In this document: positions 7,739 through 14,826 of the stretch, in pieces
How the letters are laid out: every line of letters begins with the position of its first letter
Numbering within the stretch: the stretch's first letter is position 1
DNA from: an uncultured Prevotellaceae bacterium
GTDB taxonomy: Bacteria > Bacteroidota > Bacteroidia > Bacteroidales > Bacteroidaceae
Reading direction: 5' to 3'
DNA length: 41,346 nt
Assembly: GCA_900318795.1 (NCBI GenBank)
Contig: ONLU01000036.1
Span: forward strand, 1-41,346
Notes under the pieces: model-generated
Database searches by the model: none
What the model was told of the DNA's origin: nothing
Seen by the model: only the letters and a program-made list of their open reading frames with translations
Made by a program: the position numbers and the translations under genes

Positions 7739-8279
7739 CATAAAGTCGCCTGAATGTAACGTAGAAATCTGTACTTTCTGACCATTTCCTTTTGACAGAA
7801 ATAGACTTCCGGCCTTTAAAGATGAGTACTTCTAAGGCATTGGGATTAAGTTGGAAATAATTCCTAATCTGCATAGCCATAAGCCTAGGGCTATATTTAG
7901 TACATATGTTTACAAGTACGTGATTAGTCTGACCAATTGATTCCATCAGTCTGTTTTCTAATGATGTTTTACCAGAAATGGTTTTCAGGTCATACATTTT
8001 AAAAATGCCTTTGTTTTCAAAGATGAAGTCTGCTGTCCTGATTCCTTTCGGATTAGGAAGAATATACACCTTGTTACCATGGGAAACCGCTTTGCGAGCT
8101 GCATCAAGCAGCAAGGGGAAATCCTCATGATGGCTACCTTCTGCTACAAGGATATCTTTCTCGCTGCCAACAGGTTTGAAAATGTTATATTGAGTCAGCA
8201 TCTTCAGTTGACGGACAAAGTCGGCTCCTGATAATATATGCAGTCGCGCCAATTCCAGTGCAATATCGTATTCTGGCAT
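7731..8279 (-). CDS. Possible PD-(D/E)XK / CdiA-tail-like nuclease-fold protein
   Basis: 182 aa, no signal peptide or membrane segment. The central part ADFIFENKGIFKMYDLKTIS (residues ~92-111) has an Asp followed by D-x-K spacing reminiscent of PD-(D/E)XK nucleases, and together with the following helix (LENRLMESIGQTNHVLVNI) and a beta-rich C-terminus resembles the CdiA C-terminal toxin domain often found detached on Bacteroidetes mobile DNA. It is transcribed alone, convergent to the structured RNA, with its stop in the shared terminator. Its promoter reads TACCTTTG on the minus strand at 8304-8311, about 25 nt before the ATG. No immunity gene is obvious beside it. The family assignment is tentative. 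Confidence 0.5.
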   Translation of the reverse strand: MPEYDIALELARLHILSGADFVRQLKMLTQYNIFKPVGSEKDILVAEGSHHEDFPLLLDAARKAVSHGNKVYILPNPKGIRTADFIFENKGIFKMYDLKTISGKTSLENRLMESIGQTNHVLVNICTKYSPRLMAMQIRNYFQLNPNALEVLIFKGRKSISVKRKWSESTDFYVTFRRLYEK

Positions 8280-8303
8280 TTCTTTTTTATTTCAATTTTC
8301 CTG

Positions 8304-8311
8304 CAAAGGTA
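8304..8311 (-). promoter_or_regulatory. -7 box (TACCTTTG) of the nuclease-like gene
   Basis: CAAAGGTA on the plus strand at 8304-8311, the reverse complement of TACCTTTG, 25 bp upstream of the start codon at 8279. It is divergent from the promoter at 8415. Confidence 0.65.
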
Positions 8312-8414
8312 CTATTTTTTATCGAAAAATGGAGAGTGAGACGGATAAATTGTTAAATAGACTCAAAATTTCCTCGATAGCGAGGAGGCATGATGAAAAT
8401 AAAAGAGTTTTTCG

Positions 8415-8422
8415 TATTTTTG
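8415..8422 (+). promoter_or_regulatory. -7 box (TATTTTTG) of the HARE-HTH gene
   Basis: TATTTTTG followed by CAC, 31 bp before ATG 8453. It matches TAnnTTTG; the -33 TTTG is not clear. Confidence 0.5.
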
Positions 8423-8452
8423 CACGAGGTGAATATATAAATACTGAATAAT

Positions 8453-9049
8453 ATGACGCAGAAAGATGCATTGGAACAGGCATTGAAAGAACTGGGTGGG
8501 CGTGCTCATTTACAAGACATCTATCCTATTGCTTTAAAGTATATTACTCACAAAGATGGTAGTAAAATATATGACTCCTTAAGAGGTTGTATACATGACA
8601 AACGAAGGTTTCGCCATTCTCCGGGAATGCCAACAGGCTGGTATGAACTCATTTCCTATCAAGACGAAATAGCCAAATTTAAACAAGAAATTGTCAAAAG
8701 AGACGAAGAAATTTCCTCGTTAAAGAGGAAGGTGGAGTTGCTGGAGAAACGCCCAACCGTGGAGGAATTTATCAGAAAGTTGGTAAAAGCCACAAAATCT
8801 CTTTTCAAGATTCATCGGGCTCATGCAGATTATATTAGGCAGGCATTGGAAGTCTTGGGATTCACAAAAGATGCAGAAGAACTTGCATCATGGATAGAGC
8901 ACAAGGAAAACAGACTTGCTGATGCTGTAGAAAAAATGGCGGAGAAACCTGCCGTACAAGTAGATATCAAGGATGGAGCTCATGCACAGATATCAGAACA
9001 GAGTATTGTCAACCAACATGCACCGGAAAAAAAGTATAAGCTCCAATGA
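8453..9049 (+). CDS. HARE-HTH-type winged-helix protein with coiled coil
   Basis: 198 aa. Residues 1-68 (QKDALEQALKELGGRAHLQD... GMPTGWYEL) have the length and pattern of the HARE-HTH domain, a winged helix that links chromatin proteins and restriction systems and is thought to sense DNA modification. Residues ~70-100 form a heptad-rich coiled coil (EIAKFKQEIVKRDEEISSLK). The helical middle is followed by a C-terminal tail containing DGAHAQISEQSIVNQHAP. The tail motif recurs at the start of the next protein, with which the gene overlaps by ATGA (9046-9049), so the two are probably co-translated and functionally linked. No catalytic residues are visible; a DNA-binding accessory role is inferred. 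Confidence 0.6.
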   Translation: MTQKDALEQALKELGGRAHLQDIYPIALKYITHKDGSKIYDSLRGCIHDKRRFRHSPGMPTGWYELISYQDEIAKFKQEIVKRDEEISSLKRKVELLEKRPTVEEFIRKLVKATKSLFKIHRAHADYIRQALEVLGFTKDAEELASWIEHKENRLADAVEKMAEKPAVQVDIKDGAHAQISEQSIVNQHAPEKKYKLQ

Positions 9050-9675
9050 ATATTAAGATAGAATCTGGCGCCCATGTGCAAATAACGGACAAGCCCATTG
9101 TTAACGTCTTTGGCGATGTAAACATTGAAAAAAAACAAGACGAGGCAGTTGACGGAGTCAATGCCGAGGACGCAGAGATCGTGGAAGAGGTCAAATCCTC
9201 CAGCAAGCGCGGCAGGCCTCGGAAGACGGGTAAGGCTATACAGAAGTCTTTTGTCTATAGGGCACTGACTGACGCGGACACTAACCAGCGTCTGCAATTC
9301 CTATACAACGGGCTGAAACAGTTGCAGTGGATTGCGGCCTACACACTGCAGAAGAATTTCCTGAAAATCTTCTCGGGTGAAGACACGTCGTGCCGTGTGG
9401 TATGGACGGGAGATATCAACACGCTGGCTGAGCTGTTCCGCGAACTGGTACAGCGAAAGAAGTACGTGCGGTTGCCCGAGGGTGAGAGCATCTGGGTGAT
9501 GGTGAATGCCCGCTTTTGGGAGAAGGAGGGTAACAAGGAGTTCGGCAACGAGCGTCTGGCTGCTACGAGACCACCCCTTGAGAATAAAGATAATATAGAC
9601 TTTCTGGTGCGTATCATGAATCCGCAGATGGTGGTGGATGACGTTATCAGACAGATGAATCAGAGTCAGTATTAA
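9046..9675 (+). CDS. Hypothetical protein with AT-hook-like motif
   Basis: 209 aa, family not firmly recognised; similar proteins occur in Bacteroides/Prevotella accessory regions. The N-terminus (IESGAHVQITDKPIVNVFGD, residues 5-24) matches the C-terminal tail of the upstream protein. An acidic stretch (~30-48) precedes SKRGRPRKTGK (~52-62), an AT-hook-like GRP core suggesting minor-groove DNA binding. The rest (~70-205) is a mixed globular domain containing RLQFLYNGLKQLQWI and IWVMVNARFW with no known catalytic motif. It overlaps the upstream stop by 4 bp and is followed by an intrinsic terminator at 9734, so the two genes form one transcription unit. Confidence 0.55.
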   Translation: MNIKIESGAHVQITDKPIVNVFGDVNIEKKQDEAVDGVNAEDAEIVEEVKSSSKRGRPRKTGKAIQKSFVYRALTDADTNQRLQFLYNGLKQLQWIAAYTLQKNFLKIFSGEDTSCRVVWTGDINTLAELFRELVQRKKYVRLPEGESIWVMVNARFWEKEGNKEFGNERLAATRPPLENKDNIDFLVRIMNPQMVVDDVIRQMNQSQY

Positions 9676-9811
9676 TTCAGCAGAGTCAGTAGCACAAAAG
9701 AAAAATCCGAATCAATTTCTATTTTTTTTGAATAACCGCAAATAGCCCTATACAGGCCGTTTGCGGTTTTTTGTGCCTTGTAGGCTGTAGGCAAAAGTCA
9801 GTAATAATTCA
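9664..9811. repeat. AGTCAGTA direct and inverted repeats around a terminator
   Basis: AGTCAGTATTAATTCA (9664-9679) recurs as AGTCAGTAATAATTCA (9796-9811). A further AGAGTCAGTAG is at 9681-9691 and an inverted TACTGACTC at about 9818-9826. They flank the terminator; purpose unknown. Confidence 0.6.
9734..9772 (+). terminator. Intrinsic terminator
   Basis: AACCGCAAA (9734-9742) and TTTGCGGTT (9760-9768) form a perfect 9-bp stem followed by TTTT. It ends the HARE-HTH/AT-hook operon. Confidence 0.85.
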
Positions 9812-9901
9812 TTTTCTACTGACTCGGTTTACAGCATTATTATGAAAGCCGTCGACAACGAGAGAGCGAGGGCAACAAGTAATCATTTAAAAAAAAGAAT
9901 T

Positions 9902-10510
9902 ATGGGAAAAATGAAGAAGAAGCAGCTGGCTGAGGAGCTGAACACAGAAATGACAGCCGTGGTAGCGTTGGAAATCGAAAAGCGTCAGGAGCCTGCTCAG
10001 TACGACGTGTTGGAAAACGAACTGGACCGCTACATCATGCGACTGAAGGAGACGACGAATGTGCTGAACAAGACCCGCAATGAACTGACCAAGAACAACC
10101 GTCGTCTGGAGCGACTGGACAACGAATTCCAGAAGGCGAAGAGCGTGGCCGATGAGTCGGTGAAGATGATTAAGAAGCAGCTGTTCAGATGGCTCTCAAA
10201 GAGGTCGCAGCACAAGGTGGAGCATATCCTGCACTTCTATCATCAGGAGGACCAGATAGACTTGCTCGACGCCATGATGACCTATGCCGTGACGGGCAAG
10301 AAGGCGAAGCTGGAGAAACCCGTTGCCCAGTGGCACTTCCGCCTGTTCTGCGAAATGCTGGACGACGACCGCTGTACGGTGCCTTCGCACACGCTGCTGG
10401 TACGCCTTTGGAAGAAAGTGGGACTGTTACAGAGTATCAGCCAGGAAGAAAAGGCTGGTGACGAAGCTCATAAGGTGGAAGCTATCAGACCTTTCGACCA
10501 AGAATGGTAA
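9902..10510 (+). CDS. Hypothetical coiled-coil protein of a mobile-type cassette
   Basis: Frame open from 9842; I place the start at ATG 9902 (MGKMKKKQLAEELN), after an A-rich leader (AAAAAAAAGAATT), because the 20 residues before it look non-coding. The ~202-aa product is soluble and basic, with a long heptad-type coiled coil (~40-95, NELDRYIMRLKETTNVLNK onward) and a helical C-terminal half (QWHFRLFCEMLDDDRC). No enzyme motif or known family was recognised. It is first in a set of four same-strand genes ending with a Walker protein and an M15 peptidase, an arrangement resembling cassettes common in Bacteroidales. Function unknown. Confidence 0.5.
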   Translation: MGKMKKKQLAEELNTEMTAVVALEIEKRQEPAQYDVLENELDRYIMRLKETTNVLNKTRNELTKNNRRLERLDNEFQKAKSVADESVKMIKKQLFRWLSKRSQHKVEHILHFYHQEDQIDLLDAMMTYAVTGKKAKLEKPVAQWHFRLFCEMLDDDRCTVPSHTLLVRLWKKVGLLQSISQEEKAGDEAHKVEAIRPFDQEW

Positions 10511-10604
10511 ACATATAATTCTAACCCTGAGTTGAAGTGAGGAGGATGTTCCCGGGTAAATGCGCAAAGATTCCAACCTTCTTCTCACAAAATCACTCAA
10601 GAAA

Positions 10605-10982
10605 ATGAAAAAGAATGTTGTAAAGACAACTACGCTGACTGCCCAGATGGCTGTCACGAAGATGGAGAGTGGTACGGATCATGTGCAGGTGTTGCCTGAC
10701 AATCCGTGCGTAGGACAAGTGGAGGCATTCCGCGGTTTGGGCTACGGCCAGATGCTCTCGACGGGCTCGTTTGAGTTTACGAGACATCAGATAGTACGCT
10801 CGCAGGCTGTTACCGAGATGCGACTGCCTCACAGTTCCTTATCGAAATGCAAAGACCGTACCCGTCGGTTTACGTTCATCGTACACGAGTCCGACCTTGA
10901 GAACTTTAGCCGCTGGCTGATGGAGGAGGCTCCACAGGCCGCAGAATATATTCAGGAACAGATAAACGCAGAAAAACATTAA
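10605..10982 (+). CDS. Hypothetical protein, small DNA-binding-like cassette member
   Basis: 125 aa from ATG 10605 (MKKNVVKTTTLTAQ); the frame extends upstream to 10560 but that part shows no coding character. The product has a basic N-terminus, a central block (GYGQMLSTGSFEFTRHQIV) and a helical acidic C-terminus (SDLENFSRWLMEEAPQAAEY). I do not recognise the family. It lies 4 bp before the Walker A protein gene and is likely co-expressed with it. No signal peptide or membrane segment. Confidence 0.5.
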   Translation: MKKNVVKTTTLTAQMAVTKMESGTDHVQVLPDNPCVGQVEAFRGLGYGQMLSTGSFEFTRHQIVRSQAVTEMRLPHSSLSKCKDRTRRFTFIVHESDLENFSRWLMEEAPQAAEYIQEQINAEKH

Positions 10983-10986
10983 GCCT

Positions 10987-13350
10987 ATGGTAAACGAAAT
11001 CTACATGGACGGGGGGCGCAAGAAGGCGCGTCCCGTCACCAACCGAGCCGACTACGTGGCTCAGCGCAATCATCCCGACAACGTCAAAAATTTCTATGAT
11101 GCCCGTGGCGGTGACCAGAAGGCCAAGGCTCGTCAGCGACAGTACAACTACGGCGACCTGTTGCCCGACGGGGTGCTGAAAGGATGTTGCCACCCGTCGT
11201 CAACCTTCCCGCACGACATTGACTGCAACTCTGCTGAGGAGCAGGAGCGCATCAAGCAGCAGCTGCTGGAGAAGAAGGACGAGACTGGGCTACTGGAACT
11301 GTCGGGGTCGGCTAACTATGGACTGCACGGCATCTTCCGTCGTGAACCGGGGAAGACGATTCTGGAATGTCAGGTACGTGTGGCACTGCTAACGCACACG
11401 GAGATGGACACGTCAGCCCACGACCAGCAGCGTGTGCTCTATACCGGTCCTGCGACTCCCGACAACCTGTTCTATCTGGATGATGCTATCTTCACGGAAC
11501 GACTAACCCTTGAGGAGAGTGCTGCCGAATACGAACGGCTGAAAGAGCGCGAGGCGCAAGGGCTGGAAGAGGTTCCGCCAGGGGCCAAGAAGGCTAACAA
11601 GCACTATCGGCCGTGGGAAGAGGAGATGGATGATGGAAGATGTAAGATGGATGATGGAAGATGTCAGATGGAAGATGTGAAGCCTCAGACATCAGCCGTC
11701 AGCCCTCAGCCCTCCGGAAGCTTCCCCACCCACTACCACGGCATTCCGTTCGAGAAGATTCTAAAGAAGTACTGGGAGGTGAACAACCACGGCTTTGAAC
11801 CTACCGAGGGTGACCGCGACACGCTGACGTTTCAGTTGGCAAGTGACCTGAGACATATCTGCGGGAAGTCGTTTGAATGGTTGGACCAGGTGATACCCTG
11901 CTACGACGGGTTCCCGTTAGAAGAGAAGCGTGCCAAGATCAGGAATGCGTTGGCCTCTAAGTATGAAGGGATGCCGCAACGCTTGCGAGATACACTCGCT
12001 GCGCTTGATGGAAGAGGGAATGTGACTGTTCAGACTTCAGACATCCAACATCTGACATCCGCTGCCCCCACACCGCCCGAAATGCCTGAAAAGAAGCCTA
12101 AGCTGATTCAACTGCTCATCTCGAAGACACCGAAAGTCTATCAGGCAGCTGTGGCTCACGCCGTATTTCCACCATTGGCCACTCACCTGAAAGAAGTACG
12201 TTTTTGTTACACGGACAATGTGGAACACGAGGCGACGCTGATGAACTGCCTGATGGCAGGAACGGGTGCCGGTAAGGGTTGTATAGACAAGCCGATAGAG
12301 CATATCATGGCCGATATAGAACGTAGGGACAAGGAGAATGAGCGTCGCGAGGCTGAGTGGAAGAAGGACTGTCAGAAGCGTGGTGCCAACAAGGACAAGC
12401 TGGTGCGCCCTGAGGGTCTGGTGATTCAGATAATCGACCCGGATATGACAAAGCCTGCGTTGGTGACACGTATGGACGAGTCGGAGGGGCACTTCGTGTA
12501 TGTGAAACTGAACGAGCTGGACCTGTTCGAGCAACTGAAGGGAGCGACGGGCAAACAGCACTTCCAACTGATGTGCCTGGCTTTCGACTCGGACTCTACC
12601 TATGGTCAGACACGTGTCGGCACGCAATCGGTTACAGCCAGACCAATGTGTCGCTTTAACTGGAACGCCTGTACGACGATTCTCAAAGGGCGCCGCTTCT
12701 TTTCCAAAGTCTTGACCGATGGACCTATCAGCCGTATCAACTTCTGTACGATTCCCGAACAGGAAATCGGTGCTCCGCAACCTATCTACGGGGAGTATGA
12801 CTTGGCATTTGATGAGGCTCTGAAACCCTATATCGACAATCTGGTGGCGGCTCGTGGTCTGATAGCGTGTCCGCAAGCGTATAGGTTGGCGAAGGAACTC
12901 CTGAAGGAGTGCTCGGAGTTTGCCCAGTTGAGTCAAAACGATACCTATTGGAACCTGTCGCACCGTGCTTGTGTCATTGCGTGGCTGAAAGCCTGCGTGC
13001 TTTATGTGGCGAATGGTCAGAAATGGGAAAAATCGATAGAAAATTTTACTCGCTGGTCATTGAACTACGACTTGTGGTGCAAGATGATGTTCTTTGGCGA
13101 CGCTATAGAACGTGCTACTAATGGCGACGATTCACGTATAGGTACGCGCGGGCCACAAAACATGATGACACAACTGGCCGACGAGTTTACACTGGATGAC
13201 GTGAAGCGTATCTGCCAGAAGGAAGGTAAGGATCCCTCACGTGCTATCAAGATTATTAGGAACTGGATGAATCGGAATTATTTGATTCAGAATTCAGAAT
13301 TCAGTTTTCAGAAGAGCGAAAAGTTTAAAGGAAAAGTGATAAATGGATAG
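10987..13350 (+). CDS. Primase/helicase-like protein of Bacteroidales mobile cassettes (Walker A)
   Basis: 787 aa. The N-terminal ~200 residues carry HPDNVKNFYDARG and SANYGLHGIFRREPG, then a low-complexity segment. Residues ~245-350 (IPFEKILKKYWEVNN ... EEKRAKIRNALASKYEG) resemble the primase-associated part of DUF3987/BT4734-type proteins, and GTGAGKGC near residue 425 is a P-loop, followed by IIDPDMTKPALVTRM and KLNELDLFEQL typical of the ATPase part. Such proteins sit in mobile or phage-derived cassettes next to M15 peptidases or amidases and HU-like proteins. Odd points: three stretches of 7-bp-period repeats are translated in frame, giving MDDGRCKMDDGRCQMED at ~214, QTSDIQHLTS at ~349 and the C-terminal NSEFSFQKS. 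The stop overlaps the next start by 8 bp. Confidence 0.65.
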   Translation: MVNEIYMDGGRKKARPVTNRADYVAQRNHPDNVKNFYDARGGDQKAKARQRQYNYGDLLPDGVLKGCCHPSSTFPHDIDCNSAEEQERIKQQLLEKKDETGLLELSGSANYGLHGIFRREPGKTILECQVRVALLTHTEMDTSAHDQQRVLYTGPATPDNLFYLDDAIFTERLTLEESAAEYERLKEREAQGLEEVPPGAKKANKHYRPWEEEMDDGRCKMDDGRCQMEDVKPQTSAVSPQPSGSFPTHYHGIPFEKILKKYWEVNNHGFEPTEGDRDTLTFQLASDLRHICGKSFEWLDQVIPCYDGFPLEEKRAKIRNALASKYEGMPQRLRDTLAALDGRGNVTVQTSDIQHLTSAAPTPPEMPEKKPKLIQLLISKTPKVYQAAVAHAVFPPLATHLKEVRFCYTDNVEHEATLMNCLMAGTGAGKGCIDKPIEHIMADIERRDKENERREAEWKKDCQKRGANKDKLVRPEGLVIQIIDPDMTKPALVTRMDESEGHFVYVKLNELDLFEQLKGATGKQHFQLMCLAFDSDSTYGQTRVGTQSVTARPMCRFNWNACTTILKGRRFFSKVLTDGPISRINFCTIPEQEIGAPQPIYGEYDLAFDEALKPYIDNLVAARGLIACPQAYRLAKELLKECSEFAQLSQNDTYWNLSHRACVIAWLKACVLYVANGQKWEKSIENFTRWSLNYDLWCKMMFFGDAIERATNGDDSRIGTRGPQNMMTQLADEFTLDDVKRICQKEGKDPSRAIKIIRNWMNRNYLIQNSEFSFQKSEKFKGKVING
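11625..11715 (+). repeat. 7-bp-period degenerate repeat inside a coding sequence
   Basis: Eight heptamers of the form GATGGAA/GATGTAA/GATGGAT (11625-11680), then four of the form NNTCAGC/CCTCAGA (11683-11710). The period of 7 is exact. It is translated as a hydrophilic insert in the 787-aa protein. Confidence 0.85.
12028..12062 (+). repeat. 7-bp-period degenerate repeat inside a coding sequence
   Basis: Five heptamers: GTTCAGA, CTTCAGA, CATCCAA, CATCTGA, CATCCGC. Same protein as the insert at 11625. Confidence 0.75.
13284..13311 (+). repeat. 7-bp-period repeat at the end of the 787-aa gene
   Basis: GATTCAG, AATTCAG, AATTCAG, TTTTCAG, encoding the last part of the protein. Confidence 0.8.
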
Positions 13351-13807
13351 TGAAAAATTAATGAAACTCAGCGAGCACATGACGCTCGCTGAGTTAACCA
13401 AGACAAATACGGGAATAGAGAACGTGCCGAACGAGACACAAGTGGAGAACTTAAAGCGGCTTTGCCGGTGGCTGGAACGGCTCAGACGACGATGGAACGA
13501 GCGGTATGCGGACATCGGGAATGGTGGCATGGAGGAACCGCTCATCATCAACAGCGGATTCCGCAGCGCGGCGGTGAACAAGGCGGTGGGTGGGGCACCC
13601 ACGTCGAACCACCTGACGGGCTGTGCAGTGGACATCCGCGTGGCAGGACTGGAGCAGTTGCTGCGCTATGCGGTCATCCTGCTGGACATCAGCGACGAGT
13701 CGGGGGAGGACTTCGACGAACTGCTGCTGGAGCGCAAGGGCGCGGTGATGTGGCTGCACTTCGCCGTGCGGCCCAGCGGCAACCGCAGGAAGGTGAGGAT
13801 GATATAA
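13343..13807 (+). CDS. Peptidase M15 family protein (D-Ala-D-Ala carboxypeptidase-like)
   Basis: 154 aa, no signal peptide. INSGFRSAAVNKAVGG (~69-84) and SNHLTGCAVDIRV (~88-100) form the zinc-site signature S-x-H-x(2)-G-x-A-x-D of M15_3 peptidases; MWLHFAV (~137-143) supplies the third ligand. Such enzymes cut peptidoglycan cross-links, and cytosolic versions in phage-like cassettes often act as endolysins. Its ATG lies inside the last codons of the Walker protein gene (ATGGATAG overlap), so translation is coupled. The DNA is distinctly richer in G+C than its neighbours. It is the last gene before the core chromosome begins with the lptB promoter. Confidence 0.8.
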   Translation: MDSEKLMKLSEHMTLAELTKTNTGIENVPNETQVENLKRLCRWLERLRRRWNERYADIGNGGMEEPLIINSGFRSAAVNKAVGGAPTSNHLTGCAVDIRVAGLEQLLRYAVILLDISDESGEDFDELLLERKGAVMWLHFAVRPSGNRRKVRMI

Positions 13808-13840
13808 GAGGTAAGCGGATGGAATTAGGATAGGCAATTT

Positions 13841-13872
13841 TTTGGTAGTTTCAGAATTTCTTCGTACCTTAT
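13841..13872 (+). promoter_or_regulatory. Probable lptB promoter with atypical -7 box
   Basis: TTTG 13841-13844, 20-nt spacer, then TACCTTAT 13865-13872 in place of TACCTTTG. The spacer sequence (GTAGTTTCAGAA) resembles those of the RNA and tRNA promoters. Transcription would begin near 13877-13880. Confidence 0.6.
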
Positions 13873-13896
13873 AACATACAGGATTCGGAACGCCTG

Positions 13897-14688
13897 GTGC
13901 TGCGCACTGAGGGGTTGGTGAAGATTTACGGCAAGCGCACGGTGGTCAACGACGTGTCGTTTGATGTGAAGCAGGGCGAGATTGTGGGTCTGCTGGGGCC
14001 TAACGGTGCCGGCAAGACGACCTCGTTCTACATGACGACGGGCCTGATAGTGCCCAACGGAGGCCATATCTATCTGGGCGACGAGGAGGTGACGAGCTAT
14101 CCGGTGTATAAGCGTGCCCGTGCAGGTATCGGCTATCTGGCTCAGGAGGCATCGGTGTTCCGCAAGATGTCGGTCGAGGACAATATCCTGTCGGTGCTAC
14201 AGATGACGGGAAAGCCCCGCGACTACCAATTGGAGAAGCTGGAGAGCCTGATTAAGGAGTTCCGACTGGAGAAGGTACGCAAGAATACGGGCGACCGTCT
14301 GAGCGGTGGTGAGCGTCGTCGTACGGAGATAGCCCGTTGCCTGGCCATCGAGCCGAAGTTCATCATGCTGGACGAGCCGTTTGCCGGTGTGGACCCTATT
14401 GCCGTGGAGGACATTCAGCAGATTGTATGGCAGCTGAAATATAGGAACATCGGTATCTTGATTACGGACCATAACGTGCATGAGACGCTGAACATTACCG
14501 ACCGTGCCTACCTGCTGTTCGAGGGTCGTATCCTGTTCAAGGGATCGCCCGAGGAGTTGGCTGTCAACCCCATTGTGAAGGAGAAGTACCTGGGTTCTAA
14601 CTTCGTGCTGCAGAAGAAAGACTTTGCCAAGCTGGAAGAGCAGCGCCGTCAGAAATGGATGATGGAAGAAGAGGAGCAAAATTATTGA
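13897..14688 (+). CDS. lptB: LPS export ABC transporter ATP-binding protein LptB
   Basis: ATPase of the LptB2FG complex, which extracts LPS from the inner membrane and drives it across the periplasm. It has Walker [10 protein letters not shown] (~34-42), a Q-loop [12 protein letters not shown] (~79-90), signature LSGGERRR (~138-145), Walker [14 protein letters not shown] (~158-170) and switch His in TDHNVHET (~194). The length is typical (~250-260 aa). The start is uncertain: homology begins at [13 protein letters not shown] 13897 is the first conventional start, but the frame is open further upstream (ATA at 13876, giving [12 protein letters not shown]), right at the predicted transcription start. 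The charged C-terminal extension ([15 protein letters not shown]) is a variable part. The gene stands alone between the accessory cassette and tig. Confidence 0.95.
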   Translation: MLRTEGLVKIYGKRTVVNDVSFDVKQGEIVGLLGPNGAGKTTSFYMTTGLIVPNGGHIYLGDEEVTSYPVYKRARAGIGYLAQEASVFRKMSVEDNILSVLQMTGKPRDYQLEKLESLIKEFRLEKVRKNTGDRLSGGERRRTEIARCLAIEPKFIMLDEPFAGVDPIAVEDIQQIVWQLKYRNIGILITDHNVHETLNITDRAYLLFEGRILFKGSPEELAVNPIVKEKYLGSNFVLQKKDFAKLEEQRRQKWMMEEEEQNY

Positions 14689-14712
14689 ATAAACTTAAAA
14701 AATCGTATTTTC

Positions 14713-14744
14713 TTTGGTATTTTACTCGTTTATTCGTACCTTTG
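14713..14744 (+). promoter_or_regulatory. tig promoter
   Basis: TTTG 14713-14716, 20 nt, TACCTTTG 14737-14744. The whole element, including the spacer end CTCGTTTATTCG, is nearly identical to the purB promoter at 29974. The leader is about 75 nt. Confidence 0.8.
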
Positions 14745-14826
14745 CACGCTCATTGCAGAGCTGTACGCTGCACCCATAGGTCAGATAGAATCGCATATAA
14801 TAATATAAATAAGGTATAAAAGCAAG

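Noticed and set aside
7540-7743. 67-codon open frame over the structured RNA
   Set aside because: It begins in the promoter, runs through the terminator, and has no family or start signal; the stems explain the sequence better.
12037-12963. 308-codon minus-strand open frame
   Set aside because: It lies opposite the Walker A protein, which has recognisable motifs; the antisense product has no domain and biased composition.
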